The notes beneath the pieces were generated by a model. It did not search any database. It was not told the DNA's origin and saw only the letters and a program-made list of their open reading frames with translations. Below, piece after piece: positions 34,743-46,007 of a stretch of DNA of 64,000 nt (position 1 is its first letter; every line of letters starts with the position of its first letter). Source of the DNA: Diphasiastrum complanatum (lineage: Eukaryota; Streptophyta; Lycopodiopsida; Lycopodiales; Lycopodiaceae); assembly GCA_029204225.1 (NCBI GenBank), contig CM055102.1:48084870-48148869 (forward strand), written 5' to 3'. Made by a program: the position numbers and the translations under genes.

Positions 34743-35492
34743 TGTAGCGCAGGCATCCCAAAGGGAGCCGGGAACCACGACTTAGCTTCCCAGCCTTCAA
34801 CTCTTGCCATCCAAACCCACTTGACATACAAGCAGCCAACTCGCCAACAACGATCAGACTTAACCAACTTGAAGTTCCGAAAACCAACATTGAGATCCAA
34901 CATGGCGCCATGCCAGATCGGGGGTCCCGATGTGGGTGACTTCCCTCCAAGCAAGCCGCCTGACATACATCAAACTTAACCAACTCGAAGCTTCGTTACA
35001 AACGAGTAACATCCATTCCAAGCAAGCGGTCTGACTTACATCAGACTTAACCAACTAAAAGCTTCGTCACGAGCGATGGAAGCCAACCTGGCGCCACGCC
35101 AAACTGGACAGCCATAAGCAGGTAACATCCACCCAAGCAAGCCATCCAACTCAGCCGACATGTTAGAGCCCGTTCTCCAAGAGCTTAACCCATTCACGTT
35201 CATGCAAGGAACACTCAGAACCACAAGCCGCGACAGATACGAAAACAACCAATTCCTGGACCAAATGGTCCCGACAGCATACCGCTGGCGCCAAGGACCG
35301 AATGGTCTCGACGGCATACCGCTGGCGTCCTGGGATACGACCCTCAGCTATGTGCCAAGTTAAAAATTTTGAAAGCGGCCTTACAACTGGCACTTTTACC
35401 GAACACTGAAATCCAGAAGGTAATCAGAGTAAGTTTGAGAAAAATCCCACTTTATTGATAAATCTGAGAAGGTTACATTTCAAGTGTGTGAC
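34743..35492 (-). repeat. L 5' LTR, 750-bp distal part
   Basis: Equal in length and content to 52918-53667. It ends on its upstream side exactly at GTGTGTGAC, where the M 3' LTR begins. GTGAC is the target duplication of M. Confidence 0.9.
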
Positions 35493-36401
35493 TGTTGCGC
35501 CGGCGCCTCAAAGGGCGCTAGGACTTGAGCGGTTTCCCTAACACGCGCTTAAGTCTAACATTCATCCATCATGCACTTACGTAAAAGCCAACTCAGAAAC
35601 GTAACAAGCTTAACCATTCAGACTTAAGAAAACTGGAATCCCAACCAACCCAAAAGCCAACTCAGAATCTGTCCCCAAAAGGTAACCAAAGGCAAAGACA
35701 AGCCACACATGAAACCCAAGGCATAGTGGTCGCCAAACTGACCAATTGGCATAGCGGCAAGCCCCATGTCGATGACAGGGACCCTTAGTCGCCAGCGACG
35801 CAAAAAGGTTGTAGTAAGGGTCCTTCCACTTGGACCAGTCCCAGAGGCGAAACCGAAATGGTAATCATCCCCAAGGATCAAGTTTATTAGATTTGGAAGA
35901 GGTTACATTCATACATAGACTGACCGGTCTCTGGGCCACCAACACGTGTTGGGCATTGTGCCTGGCTCATGCTGGTAGAGGGAGCTGAGACCTGGCGACT
36001 GGATTCCTGGCACTGGTTGAGCTGCCCAAGTTTCTATCTGCCAGACTCCCCCTATAGTTTGGCTGTGATTCGGCGCACCCCCTCTGTTCTTAAACATAGT
36101 GCTTTATGGTAAAGCACACTTTTTGGGACTTAGTTTTTATTTTGCTGATTAAGCCTGGCAGAATCAGTCTGGCTCCAGGACATGGGTCCCGGGAGCCGTT
36201 CCGGTGGCAGAATCAACTTGTTTCCTAACTAGGCCATGACTCGAGCTCCAAAGCTAGCTCATGACTTGTGACTACTTGACTGGCTCACCACAGGTCGGAG
36301 GCTCAGTCCTTGACGTTCTAACTTGCTCTGGAACCTTAGGGAGTGTCACCCCTTAGAGTCTTACAGGGCACGTTGGGTGCACCTGAGTCAGCTTTACAAC
36401 A
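35493..36401 (-). repeat. M 3' LTR (909 bp)
   Basis: On the minus strand it starts TGTTGTAAAGCTGACTCAGG and ends CGCCGGCGCAACA. It has exactly the length of the M LTR at 56634-57542 and differs from it by about two substitutions in the first 165 bp. A polypurine tract AAAAGAGGGGAGGA precedes it on the minus strand (36402-36415), so this is a 3' LTR. It contains AATAAAG near the end. Confidence 0.9.
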
Positions 36402-38270
36402 TCCTCCCCTCTTTTGAAAAAGCTGATGTCCTCATCAGGGCCAAACTAGACCTAGGACGTATGGCACGGGCTTAATTCACCGGCCTTAACAACTTTGAAT
36501 TACAAAATACATTGGCAGTAGCACAGGAAAAGTGTAGATAAAGTTCACTTACGTAAAACCTGTGTAAAGCTGCAAGTGATTTATTGGCAAACTTAAGAAA
36601 AATACCGGGAAGTTCCTTGAACTTCAGAATGGCCATGAATGTTTATGTAAGAGGCATGCCGCCAGGTAGTGCTTTGTGTGCCGATCTGGGAAAACGGCTA
36701 TTGCGTCCTGACCCCCGACCCCCTCCCACCTTTAACTCTTCCTCCTACTCCGCATTTAATTTCTCTGAAACATTCATTCCAACTTACCCAATTCTTCCAT
36801 CTCCCCTTTCTTCATCACCTCCTAGTCAAATAATGGGCCCATCAAAAGGTCCAGCTGACACCCACAAAGCCCGACGAGATGAGTTCCTCCAACAACTCCA
36901 CTCCCCCGGTGCTGCGTATAACTTATTATTTCCGCCGCCTCCTAAAGCATTCACCCCCGCACCCCTCTCCCCAGATCACTCCATCCCCGACCTCCTGGAA
37001 ACTAACACAGACATTGGAGCCGATGATGACTTCTTGGCTGACCAATCGGAGACAAGAAGATTCTCGTCCAGGCCAGACACGGGTGCAGATGAGCCGCCGA
37101 CAAGCGAGCGAGCAAAAGAGAAAGACACGGGCACCAAGGCCCTTGATGATTATCTAGCAAGGCCACCCCAGCCGCGTAAAAAAACTTTCCCTACCCGGCC
37201 TGGAAGTAAACTGGCTGATACAAGGAAATCAGAGAGATTTGAAAGAAAATACCTTTCCAATATGAGGGGCGGCAAGGAAGACATCGATCAAAGCCAATAC
37301 TCCACCAGGGCCGAGATCATTGCCGCACTACAACTGCAGCCAGAATGGCGGAGCAAAGTCCTGAAGGATAGCAGACGACTCCAGGAATATTTGAGGGCAC
37401 CGGCATGGAAGCTAGTGGATCCTTTTTACATGCCGCTCAAATGCAGAAACCCATGGCCGGTGGAAAAGCCTCAGGTGGAGTTAGAAAACTGGCCAGTCAT
37501 TCCGAGAATTATAGAGAGAACCTCCCCGGATGATCTGAGGCTATAGTTACTAGACTTCGGGCACAAATACAAGTAAAGTGCCGATCTTTGCGTGCAGGAA
37601 AGTGCCGAGTATTGTAGATCCATGGCCTTCCTAATGCAGCAAGAGTGTTTCTGGGATCGAGGTTTGGATCCCATTAGGATCAGCCCAAACACAGCCCTCC
37701 GGTCAGAAGAAGACCATGAGAGAATGGCCAGGCTATACTACAGAGCGGCCTTCATGTCGTCACGCTATGTGACCATGGTGGAAGACTGGCAGGAAATGGG
37801 CTTCGTAGAAAAAATAAGAGAATATCTGGGGCCCCAAGTTTTTGAAGCCCTGGGCTGGAAGATGAGTGAGCGAAAGCAGACGGCACGACGACGAGGTGAA
37901 CATGATTCACAAGAAGTGCTCAAGAGGGCTGGTATGTAGCAGCCAATTGAGGGACTTCCAATTTTGGCAAATAAATTTTGCGGATAATAAGCACCTGGTT
38001 TTACGGAAGCGAACAAAAATCCACGCTTTTTCAAGTGCCAAGTGGAAGACATCACCGGTCTTGCAGTGGGTCCTGCAACAGATTAGGGGTGGATAATGTT
38101 AGCCGATTCTCTAGTGCCGAGCCAAGCTGAAGACATAAGTTATCTCTCACCCATGACCGAGGAGGTCTCAGAAGGAAGAGAGCAGATGAAGCTGAGAGCC
38201 GAGAAAATACTAGCTAGGAAGATAGTGATTAACTATGTGAGCCTACATGGTGTATCCCAAAGAAGGAATG
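36402..38270 (-). mobile_element. M interior, 3' segment
   Basis: Sequence upstream (on the minus strand) of the M 3' LTR. No pol is present here; M's pol lies at 58257-61759 in the opposite orientation. It carries a long ORF antisense to M (next entry). The outer limit, near 38.25-38.35 kb, is one of the two inferred inversion breakpoints and is not sharply defined. Confidence 0.65.
36584..37939 (+). pseudogene. Antisense ORF near M 3' LTR, unknown protein
   Basis: A 320-codon frame (36584-37546) continues in the same frame, after two stops at 37544 and 37574, as another 116 codons (37592-37939). Homologous-looking coding text then goes on in other frames to about 38230 (QVEDITGLAVGP, EEVSEGREQM). 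The N-terminal half is Pro/Ser-rich and disordered (PPPTFNSSSYSAFNFSETF, LLFPPPPKAFTPAPLSPD). The C-terminal half looks folded: AEIIAALQLQPEWRSKVLKD, EYLRAPAWKLVDPFYMPL, CFWDRGLDPIRI, MARLYYRAAFMSSRYVTMV, GPQVFEALGWKM. I do not recognise the family. It lies antisense to M, about 180 bp from its 3' LTR, the position where some plant gypsy lineages carry antisense ORFs. It could instead be a captured host sequence. Confidence 0.55.
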
Positions 38271-39160
38271 ACCATGTAGGAGCTAGTAACATTTCTTTGA
38301 ATAGTTGTAATAAATGTAGACCCCCCTTAAAATAGTAAGAGTGAGCCACCTTTTGATGGTGACCTCTAGTGGAAGGGCAAATTCCACATGTAATTTCTAA
38401 TTTAGTGAAATTGCCACATGGGCTTCACATTGGCAGCCTTCTTGCATATTTAAGGGCCCCCCTCTCTTGTGAGGGAGCTTTTGATTGTATTTTCAAGTTC
38501 TCTTGAGCTAATAAAGAGGATCCTCCACGAGTTCTTGAAGATCACTAAGCTCCTTGTTCATGGCAATGATCTTGAGTGATATTTCTATGAGCATGCTTAA
38601 TTCCTTGCTTGTGGATTCACTAGGTTCTTGTTTCTTGTTCTTGCTTAGTTGTGGATTAGCTTCAGTTCTTGCTTGTGGAATCTTGTAGAAATCAGCATTC
38701 AAGTAAACTATAGAGACTAGAAATGTGGTGTAAATCTTGCATAGTCTTGACATTCTAGTTCTTGATGTTCTTGGATAATCTAGGCATCAAGTAATGTGTG
38801 TTTCTTGATTCTTAGATTGTTAAATGCTTCTAGGAATCTTATTTCTGTTTCTTATTCTTGTTTCTTGTTTCTTGAATCTTGTTTTAGTTTCAATAGCTAA
38901 TCTAGTTCTTGATTGTTCTTTGATCCAGTAGTTAGTAGTAGGATCGCTCTCTATGCTGAACGTTGATATGCTTGAGCTGTAGATGGTTGCATGGCTAGTG
39001 TATGCATGTAGCTGAGTATTGGATTTGAGCTACCCACTGACAGGCTGGGAAATACGCAATGCATCCTTGAATATTGCTTTTGCTCTGTAACCATTCTAAT
39101 AAGAAGAGTAATCACAAAGAACCATAACAACAGAAGTAATCCAAGAGAGATAAGCCACAA
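38271..39160 (+). other. LTR-like sequence of unassigned element
   Basis: No ORF of note. It has the look of an LTR: GCATATTTAAGGGCC (TATA-like, about 38443-38457) followed about 55 bp later by CTAATAAAGAGG (poly(A) signal, about 38507). Then a long T/C-rich stretch with repeated TTCTTG units. If the inferred inversion is undone, this segment would lie just downstream of the ORF at 61801-63832 and could be its 3' LTR. Boundaries and partner are not identified. Confidence 0.4.
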
Positions 39161-39198
39161 AAGAAAGAGAAAAACGTGTTCACAGATTTAGTGAATCT

Positions 39199-39522
39199 GT
39201 GAACAGACATTTTTCCGTCATACCCACCAGAATACTCCACATGTTTAAGTGTAATTCCACCACAGGGCAATCGTTCATCCGACGATACGATGAGCCTCGC
39301 CATTTGCATTTGGGGTTGGCGATGGATGGTGTGAATCCATTCGGTTTGCGCTCCACATCATGGTCCACTTGGCCGGTTGTCCTTGTAAACTACAACATCC
39401 CCCCTTGGCTAAGTATAAAGAAGGGGCACCTAATGCTTGCACTTCTTATCCCGGAAAAATACAAGGAAAAAAATATGGACGTGTATATGGCTCCCTTGAT
39501 GGATGAGCTAAAGATTCTACGG
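39199..39522 (+). pseudogene. CACTA TNP2-type transposase fragment
   Basis: The segment RHLHLGLAMDGVNPFG, then STSWSTWPVVLVNYNIPPWL, LALLIPEKYKEKNMDVYM and PLMDELKILR is the conserved block of plant TNP2-like transposases (Transposase_21 family), including the Asp of the A(S/M)DG motif. In that family this block is part of the catalytic region. It stops at 39525; the following part of the gene (39684-39941: LSNCLTTFRRGHKRQPYPPD) is in another frame. Only fragments remain. Confidence 0.85.
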
Positions 39523-40055
39523 TAAGAAGTTCAAGTGAGAGATATATCAAGACCACTGAGACAAAGATATTTTTTGGTAAAGGGGATATTGATGTGGACA
39601 ATGCACGACTTTCCTGGATATGGGAAATGTTCAGGTGAGATATCCTTGCTATTGGTTCGATTCATGCTATTATATTAAATTTTATGTGCATCCACAAATA
39701 TTCTTTCAATTCGAACATTGGAGCCACAACTAAGTTGGTTGTTTTATCAAATTGCTTGACCACTTTCAGGAGAGGGCATAAAAGACAACCATATCCACCT
39801 GACCTCGCCCTTCTACCCAAGGATATGACGCTTGATTGGTTGCGTGAGGCCCTTAGAGAAGCCTTGATAAACAACCAAGAAGTAACAGAGAGAGAGAGAG
39901 CAGGAATATGCAAGGGGGTGCAATTTACATGTAAGCTATGATGACCCACATTCACATGTTTATTACTACGTGCAATTTTGTACATGTTTATTGTATCCCT
40001 AACACATTTAGTTCTATTTCGTTCAGTACAAAAAATACAATGCACTCTGGATGCA

Positions 40056-40420
40056 TGGAGGACACTTTTGTACGGAGCGCATTGACAAAAATAGAAACAC
40101 GTACGATTGTGGAGTCATGGCAAATTTTACCCAAGAGAGTCGAGCAAGCACGACGGACACCAATTTACTCTCTTTTCAACTTGATTATTGTGGGACAATC
40201 AATGACATCCTCGAAAGTTGGATTTAGGCAATTCAGCTTTTTCATAATTGATGTCAAATGGTTCAAACTTATTTGCAATGGTCCCAATGCAACTATCGGA
40301 AAAGATGAGAGTGGTTATTTTGCCATTGACTCTACCAAGCTTTGGACAGATCAAAGCGATACATTTGTTTTTCCTCAACAATGTGAGCAGGTACATTTCT
40401 TCTATGTCTTCAAGATATCT
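40056..40420 (+). pseudogene. CACTA transposase C-terminal (DUF4216-like) fragment
   Basis: Contains FFIIDVKWFKLICNGPNATI, DESGYFAIDSTKLW and DTFVFPQQCEQVHFFYV. These match the layout of the DUF4216-type region of plant CACTA proteins (aromatic KWF, SKLW, then AxQxxQVFYV). It lies downstream of the TNP2-type fragment in the right order. The region between is shortened and has frameshifts. Confidence 0.7.
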
Positions 40421-40854
40421 ATGCTCTTTTGTTGTCAATCAATCGATTTTCAATGTACTGCAAAAAGTGTATAGCGTGTATAGTAATACACAAGCAACTA
40501 TAACATAGCTATGGATACTAACTACGAGTCAACATTTATGGTAACATCGATACCCCAAGAACCGTGTTCACAGATTCAGAGAATTTGTGAACATTTGGTG
40601 CCATTCCGCAGCTACACTGACATTAAACCGCCCCAAACCATTCCGATTTGTGCAGCAAAACCATCGCTCTCAGGACTTCCACACCTCCATTACAGAGCTC
40701 ACCACTTTCGTCCTGACTAGCGCAAAGCTCAGTTCTCAACCAACGCTTCACGCTCGTTCCCAAGCCGAGCCATGACTCTTGTCTGGACCGGACCGCTACA
40801 CACCAACTCTCGACCGAGCCACTATAGAACAATCCTGCCATGTCTTGAGTTACA

Positions 40855-41815
40855 TCTCAACCGACGCATTTGCTCACGTCTCGATCGACGCTTCGCGTCA
40901 GATCTCGACCGACGACCTTGTGTCAGATCTCGACCGACAACTTCTGTTACATCTCAACCGACGCATTTGCTCACATCTCGACCGACGCTTTGAGTCAGAT
41001 CTTGACTGATGGCCTCGCGTCAGATCTCAACCGACAGCTTCTGTCACATCTCAAGCAACGCATTTGCTCATGTCTCAACCGATGCTTTTGAGTCAGATCT
41101 CGATCGACGACCTTGCGTCAGATCTCGACCGACAGCTTCCATTACAATCTCAACCGACGCATTTGCTCACGTCTCGACCGATGCTTCGCGTCAGATCTCG
41201 ACCGACGACCTCACGTCAGATCTCGACCGACAACTTCCGTTACATCTCAACCGATGCATTTGCTCACGTCTCGATTGATGCTTTGAGTCAGATCTCGACC
41301 GACGACCTCGCGTCAGATCTCGACCGACAGCTTCCGTCACATCTCAACTGACACATTTGCTCACGTCTCGACCGACGCTTTTGAGTCAGATCTCGATCGA
41401 CAGCTTCTGTTACAATCTCAACCGACGCATTTGCTCACGTCTCGACCGACACTTGAGTCAGATCTTGACCGACGACCTCACGTCAGATCTCGACTGACAG
41501 CTTCTGTCACATCTCAACCGATGCATTTGCTCATGTCTCAACCGATGCTTTGAGTCAGATCTCGACTGACGACCTCACGTCAGATCTCGACGACAGCTTC
41601 AATTACATCTCAACCGACGCATTTGTTCACGTCTCGATCGATGCTTCTCGTCAGATCTCGACCGACAGTTTTCCAGTTTTCGTTCCAATCTTGACCGACG
41701 CTTTGCGTCAGAACTCGATCGATGAACTCGTGTCAGAACTCGACCGCCGACCTCGCGTCAGTTCTCGACCGACATCCTCGCGTCAGTTCTCGACCGACGG
41801 ATGATCTCAGATCTC
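40855..41815 (+). repeat. TCTCGACCGACG minisatellite (about 1 kb)
   Basis: More than 25 diverged copies of a unit with core ATCTC(G/A)ACCGACG, alternating with GCGTCAG, TTGCTCACG and CTTC(C/T)GTTAC spacers. Unit spacing is about 24-36 bp, with a higher-order period of roughly 150 bp (CGCATTTGCTCACGTCTCG recurs). All frames are open because unit lengths vary, so the ORFs here are not evidence of coding. It lies in the 5' region of the gypsy element G1. Confidence 0.9.
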
Positions 41816-42697
41816 AAACGACCCTTGAACCATTCAGACCATAATCAAACACACTACAGTCATTGCAAACACCTTCCAGTCGTAACAATCACATTGCACC
41901 GTAGTGACCGCTCTGCACCGTGCGAACTGCATTGAGCCGTAGGGAATACATCCAACAAAACCCCCATTGCTTCACTCTTTGCACCACAGCCATCGTCAAC
42001 AACAACACCACAGCTATCGTAACAACCGCAAACACACAACCCCCACAATTGCACCGTCGAAACCGCAATCACATACCTTTAATCTTCCAACAATAGCAAC
42101 CGTATCACAGCTATCGCACCACCCGTTTTCACCCGTAGAGACAGTCATCCATCATAATCTATAGGCATCGTAATCTACCGTACCGTATGGATCGTAAACC
42201 ACCGCAAACCTCGCTCATCCTTCGCAAACCGTTCGGACCACAATACACTGCAATTGCCCGCAAACCGTTGCAACCCGTAGGTACTACAATCCATCGCGAA
42301 CTGTACGGACCGCAAACCATCCCCACCCACTGCAATCCAATCGTCTCCATTCTCACACCGTAGAAATAGCACCAATGCTCACACACATTCAACCACATCC
42401 GTCGTTCAGCCGTAGCGGCCTTAGTCACCTCCAGCTTGAGTGTCTTCACACCACAATCAACAGTAACACCCACATTGAATCATTCCACCGCATTCATACG
42501 TATTAACCACCAATTGGGCGATTTGCACTCGCATCCGTGGACCCGTAACAACCGCATTCACTCGTTCCACCACATTCAGCCGTATCAACCGCCACTGGTC
42601 GTGTTGCACTCGCATCAACCGCATTCCAACACCCGTAACCACCATAACAACAGTCCAAGAGCCTATTTTACAATCTTACGGTACTATACAAGTTGTT
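41816..42697 (+). other. G1 leader with degenerate repeats
   Basis: Non-coding C/A-rich leader. At about 42478-42655 a unit of roughly 90 bp is duplicated (CATTCCACCGCATTCATACG... and GTTCCACCACATTCAGCCG...). CGCAAACCGTT and similar wording recurs at 42180-42330. No primer-binding site was found before the gag start. Confidence 0.55.
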
Positions 42698-44548
42698 ATG
42701 GATCGCCCTTACAATCCGAATTCTACGGAAGACTATCCACCAGAGATGGTCTCCCCATCCACCGAACAAGCTCGATTTAACAGATGTTCCCGAATGAAAT
42801 CCCAAGTCCAAGAGCCATCCACCAACCCATTTGACATATGGGAATCCATGCGTTATGAAGCTCCATATGAACGACCACATTTTCATGCTATCGAATCTTC
42901 ACATGCACGAGCTCACTTAAACGGAGCTTTTGTGAATAATATTCCACGTACTGGAAAATGTACCCCAAAGCTAAATTTACCTAAGTACGATGGTAACACT
43001 GATCCTCAAAGATTTATTCAAGTCTTTGAGAATGCATGTGACGTCTATGGCGAGACATCACCGGAAGCCATGGTACAGCTCTTTTCGATGACCATGATCG
43101 ATCGAGCACGAGAGTGGTTTTTTAACCTTGATCGTGAAGATAAACGTGACTGGTCACTCTTGAAGGAGGCCTTTATCAAACGCTTCAAGCCATTTCGCTT
43201 GATAGAAAGTCCTTTTGTCAAGCTAAGTAACATTAAAATGACAAAAGACGAGAAAGTATTGAAAGATTTAAAAGATTAAAAAGTCAGGTACAAGAACAAC
43301 CCACTGAGTCTATGCTCATTTGCACTCCCACAATGGATAAGACATGAACTTCATTCGAATGATGAATATATATCATTGAAACAAGCCATGTCTGACGCCA
43401 TTCGAGAGGAAGACAAGGACTCTGATGTTGATGAACCACGTGAACGGAGAGCACATCATGCTGTCCAAGAACCTCGACCAAATGACAAAACTCGAGAACA
43501 GTTGTGGAAAACATAGATGGAGTTGCTTAACCAGCAACACCAACAACAGATGGAGAAACTCACGAAAGAGTTTCAAAACACTCTTAAGTCTATCCAGAGC
43601 TCAATGCCGGGTCAGTTACCCACTGGCCAAATCCGCCATAGATGAGAGAACATGTGGTGCCCTCACTTTCGAGGTGCACACATTGGCAATGAGTGCACTT
43701 TATACCAACTGGTCCTAGATACTTCCTTGATCAAATGTGACATCTACGACTTTATGGGGCATACCTCTCTTTATTGCTATTATAACCCGAGGAACCAGCC
43801 TCACAACCAGTCAGGTTGACATACTCAACCTCCTCGACAACTGTTTGTTTCACAAAACCAACACACGCACTACCAACCACGAAACAACCAAGTCCATATA
43901 CAAGAGTTGCCCAGACAACCTAGACATGAACCTCAACCACAACTGGCACTCTTAGGACCACCTCCAAGAGGACAACCAGATCTAGGACCACAAAAACATC
44001 GCAATCCTCGAGAGTCTACACAGACACATCTTGTTGAAAACTCCTATGATCACTCCTATCATCAAGATAAAACACTTCCATCTGTTAGTTCTCAACATTA
44101 TCAAACAGACAACTCATGCTCGTGCAAACGAGATGAGTATTCAACACCACCAGAAAATCCAGCACAGCTAGCCATCCAAGATGGTTATGCTATTGCCACA
44201 GGCCCAATGAGCAATCGTTGCTTTATTTGTCGTGAAACGAGACATTTCATGGCTGACTATAAAGTTAAAAACCAATACCATGCAGAGTGTCCCGAATGTG
44301 TCCGTAAACACAGTTTCAAGGATTGTCCTAAACAACCTAACAGGATTCTTCCAGCACGTCATATCTCATCCGAACATGTTAGAGTTCTCACTAGAGCACA
44401 ACGCCAACAACAAGAACAGCAGCAAAATAATGTCAAATCAACTGACCCCCAGGGAAGCCACTTGATAGCTTCCACATTACCAAAAGATTACCCAGACCCA
44501 AAAGTGGAACAACGGCAATACAATGAGTTTCGAGATGAGTTTTTGTGA
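42698..44548 (+). pseudogene. Gypsy G1 gag
   Basis: Starts MDRPYNPNSTEDYPPEMV. The capsid-type segment (residues about 90-185) reads LNLPKYDGNTDPQRFIQVFE, AREWFFNL and WSLLKEAFIKRFKPF, the conserved retrotransposon gag layout. A stop at 43277-43279 and frameshifts follow, then a Gln/Glu-rich helical part (MELLNQQHQQQMEKLTKEF) and a Pro/Gln-rich linker. Two Cys clusters stand at about 44218-44330: CFICRETRHFMADY and CPECVRKHSFKDC (C-x2-C-x4-x4-C without the canonical His). Upstream lies the minisatellite leader and downstream the protease. It would form the virus-like particle if intact. Confidence 0.85.
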
Positions 44549-44782
44549 GAGGAAGAACATATAGAAAGTCTGTTATCAGCTCATATCCCCGAAAAGGAGC
44601 AATCCCTACAAGGACTTGAAGTATTTTCTGACCTCCTGCAAGCTCAACTCACCATGCCATTTCATACCGTAATAAAATCCTTCATTGGGCTTCAACGTTA
44701 TATCCATCAAAATTTTTAGCTGCCTACAAATCTTGATGAACAACGGGATACATAAGAGATTCTTGAAATTTCCCAGATTCCT

Positions 44783-45622
44783 ATGAATCTGTTGAATATA
44801 GGTGTTGCTAAGGGGACTAGCATCACCCTACTTTTGTCCTATGAAGACTATCCTACAGTATCTGCTATCCCAGATAGTGGATCAGGCATTAATATAATGG
44901 CTTTGTCATTGGCAAAGTCATGGGGCTTCCATACCCTCAATCAACCACAATATAAACTTCGCATGGCTGATCAACGAGTTACTGATCCTGCTGGTCATTT
45001 ATCAAATATAAAAGTTCACATAGCAGGTGTCAAATTTGTGATAGATTGTGTCATCTTAGATTTACCAGAAGATAACAATACATATAAACTCCTTCTTGGT
45101 ACACCCTGGCTCCAGATGGCAGGTGTTGTCCAGGATTGGAAGCATAGCAAAATTACCTTTGGTAACCACGATAAACGAGTCACGGTTGACTCAACAGGCC
45201 ATGTCAAGCCCGCTAAGGTATACGATAATTGGTCATCCACAACATATGATGAATCAGATAGCGTCCCGATCCAACCAAAAGGTCACTATACGAGATCCAC
45301 GGACATAATCAATTGGGGTCACGCACTAGCCACTGTGGACTATACTGATTCCAATCGATGTCATATCAAAACTGATGCAGCAGATTTGGATATTCTCCCA
45401 TCCTCTACAGACATTGACACACCCACCATCCCACTTATGATGATTGATCCGATTCCTATAGTGTGGTGCCCAGGAGAACCTAGTGTCTCTACCACCCATG
45501 TTTCGGAAGAAGGTATTCTTTCCATGGATGATGTAGACATATCGGATGAACATGTACTCCTATATCTAGATGCACAACCTTATCCAGCAAAATTAATTCC
45601 TAAGGAGATAACGACACCATGA
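44783..45622 (+). pseudogene. Gypsy G1 aspartic protease region
   Basis: A 279-codon open frame. The active site is IPDSGSGINIMA near residue 32, with the DSG triplet. LLLGTPWLQMAGVVQDWKH is the conserved second block of retropepsin-like domains. The C-terminal half is an acidic linker toward RT. The open frame itself is uninterrupted and begins after a degenerate 235-bp stretch that separates it from gag. It would process the polyprotein. Confidence 0.85.
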
Positions 45623-45625
45623 CCG

Positions 45626-45904
45626 TTGGCTCACGTCCAACTGACATCCAAGGTACCCAACACACAAACATACAAGCCCAAACCCAAAGTATATACATGG
45701 GATGTGTATCCCGACGAAGTCTGGGATACAATCGACGACGATATGATAACTGAGGCACCAACACCGCCCACTCAAAAACCACAAAAACCTCGGTTACAAA
45801 AACCTAAAGTTATTGATACAAAATTAACCGAGCGTCAAAAACAGATGTGTGAGAAGCTTAAACAGCCGATCAAGCCCTTGTCAAAAAGGACAAAAACTTT
45901 TTGA
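45626..45904 (+). pseudogene. Gypsy G1 protease-RT linker
   Basis: A 92-codon frame, Pro/Thr/Lys-rich (TEAPTPPTQKPQKPRLQKPK), continuing the polyprotein after a stop at 45620. It leads into the pre-RT sequence at 45905-46010. No enzymatic motif. Confidence 0.55.
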
Positions 45905-46007
45905 TCTGGAAACTTTACTTCAAAAATACAGGGATGTATTTGCATGGAATTATACATAAATGAGAGAAATCCCACCTGAAATAGTCATCCATAGGATTCC
46001 TTTATAA

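Larger units (their letters stand above)
30398..35492 (-). mobile_element. Non-autonomous LTR element 'L', body and 3' half of its 5' LTR
   Basis: Read on the minus strand: the last 750 bp of the 5' LTR (35492-34743, ending GCGCTACA), primer-binding site TGGTATCAGAGCC (34740-34728), an interior of about 3.1 kb, polypurine-like AAAGGTGGGGTGGA, and a full 3' LTR (31588-30398). The interior encodes no retroelement protein; it is a patchwork of diverged internal repeats plus an inserted solo LTR (32297-32997). Leader and 3'-LTR-adjacent sequence match element M. The first part of the 5' LTR is missing here; a matching piece lies at 56144-56633 in the opposite orientation. Confidence 0.85.
39178..40592 (+). 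mobile_element. CACTA transposon fragment bounded by hairpins
   Basis: A 1.4-kb piece holding two parts of a CACTA (En/Spm) transposase gene. It is bounded at each side by a nearly identical hairpin: GTTCACAGATT-TAGTG-AATCTGTGAAC at 39178-39204 and GTTCACAGATT-CAGAG-AATTTGTGAAC at 40566-40592. CACTA terminal sequences are not visible. The meaning of the paired hairpins is unknown. Confidence 0.6.

Noticed and set aside
37550-37620. A short intron bridging the two stops in the antisense ORF
   Set aside because: A GT...GCAG pair exists, but the gap is about 26 bp, too short to be spliced.
40855-41815. CRISPR array or repeat protein gene
   Set aside because: Repeats are degenerate with variable unit length and no unique spacers; the genome is eukaryotic. 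Open frames arise from the repeat in every frame.
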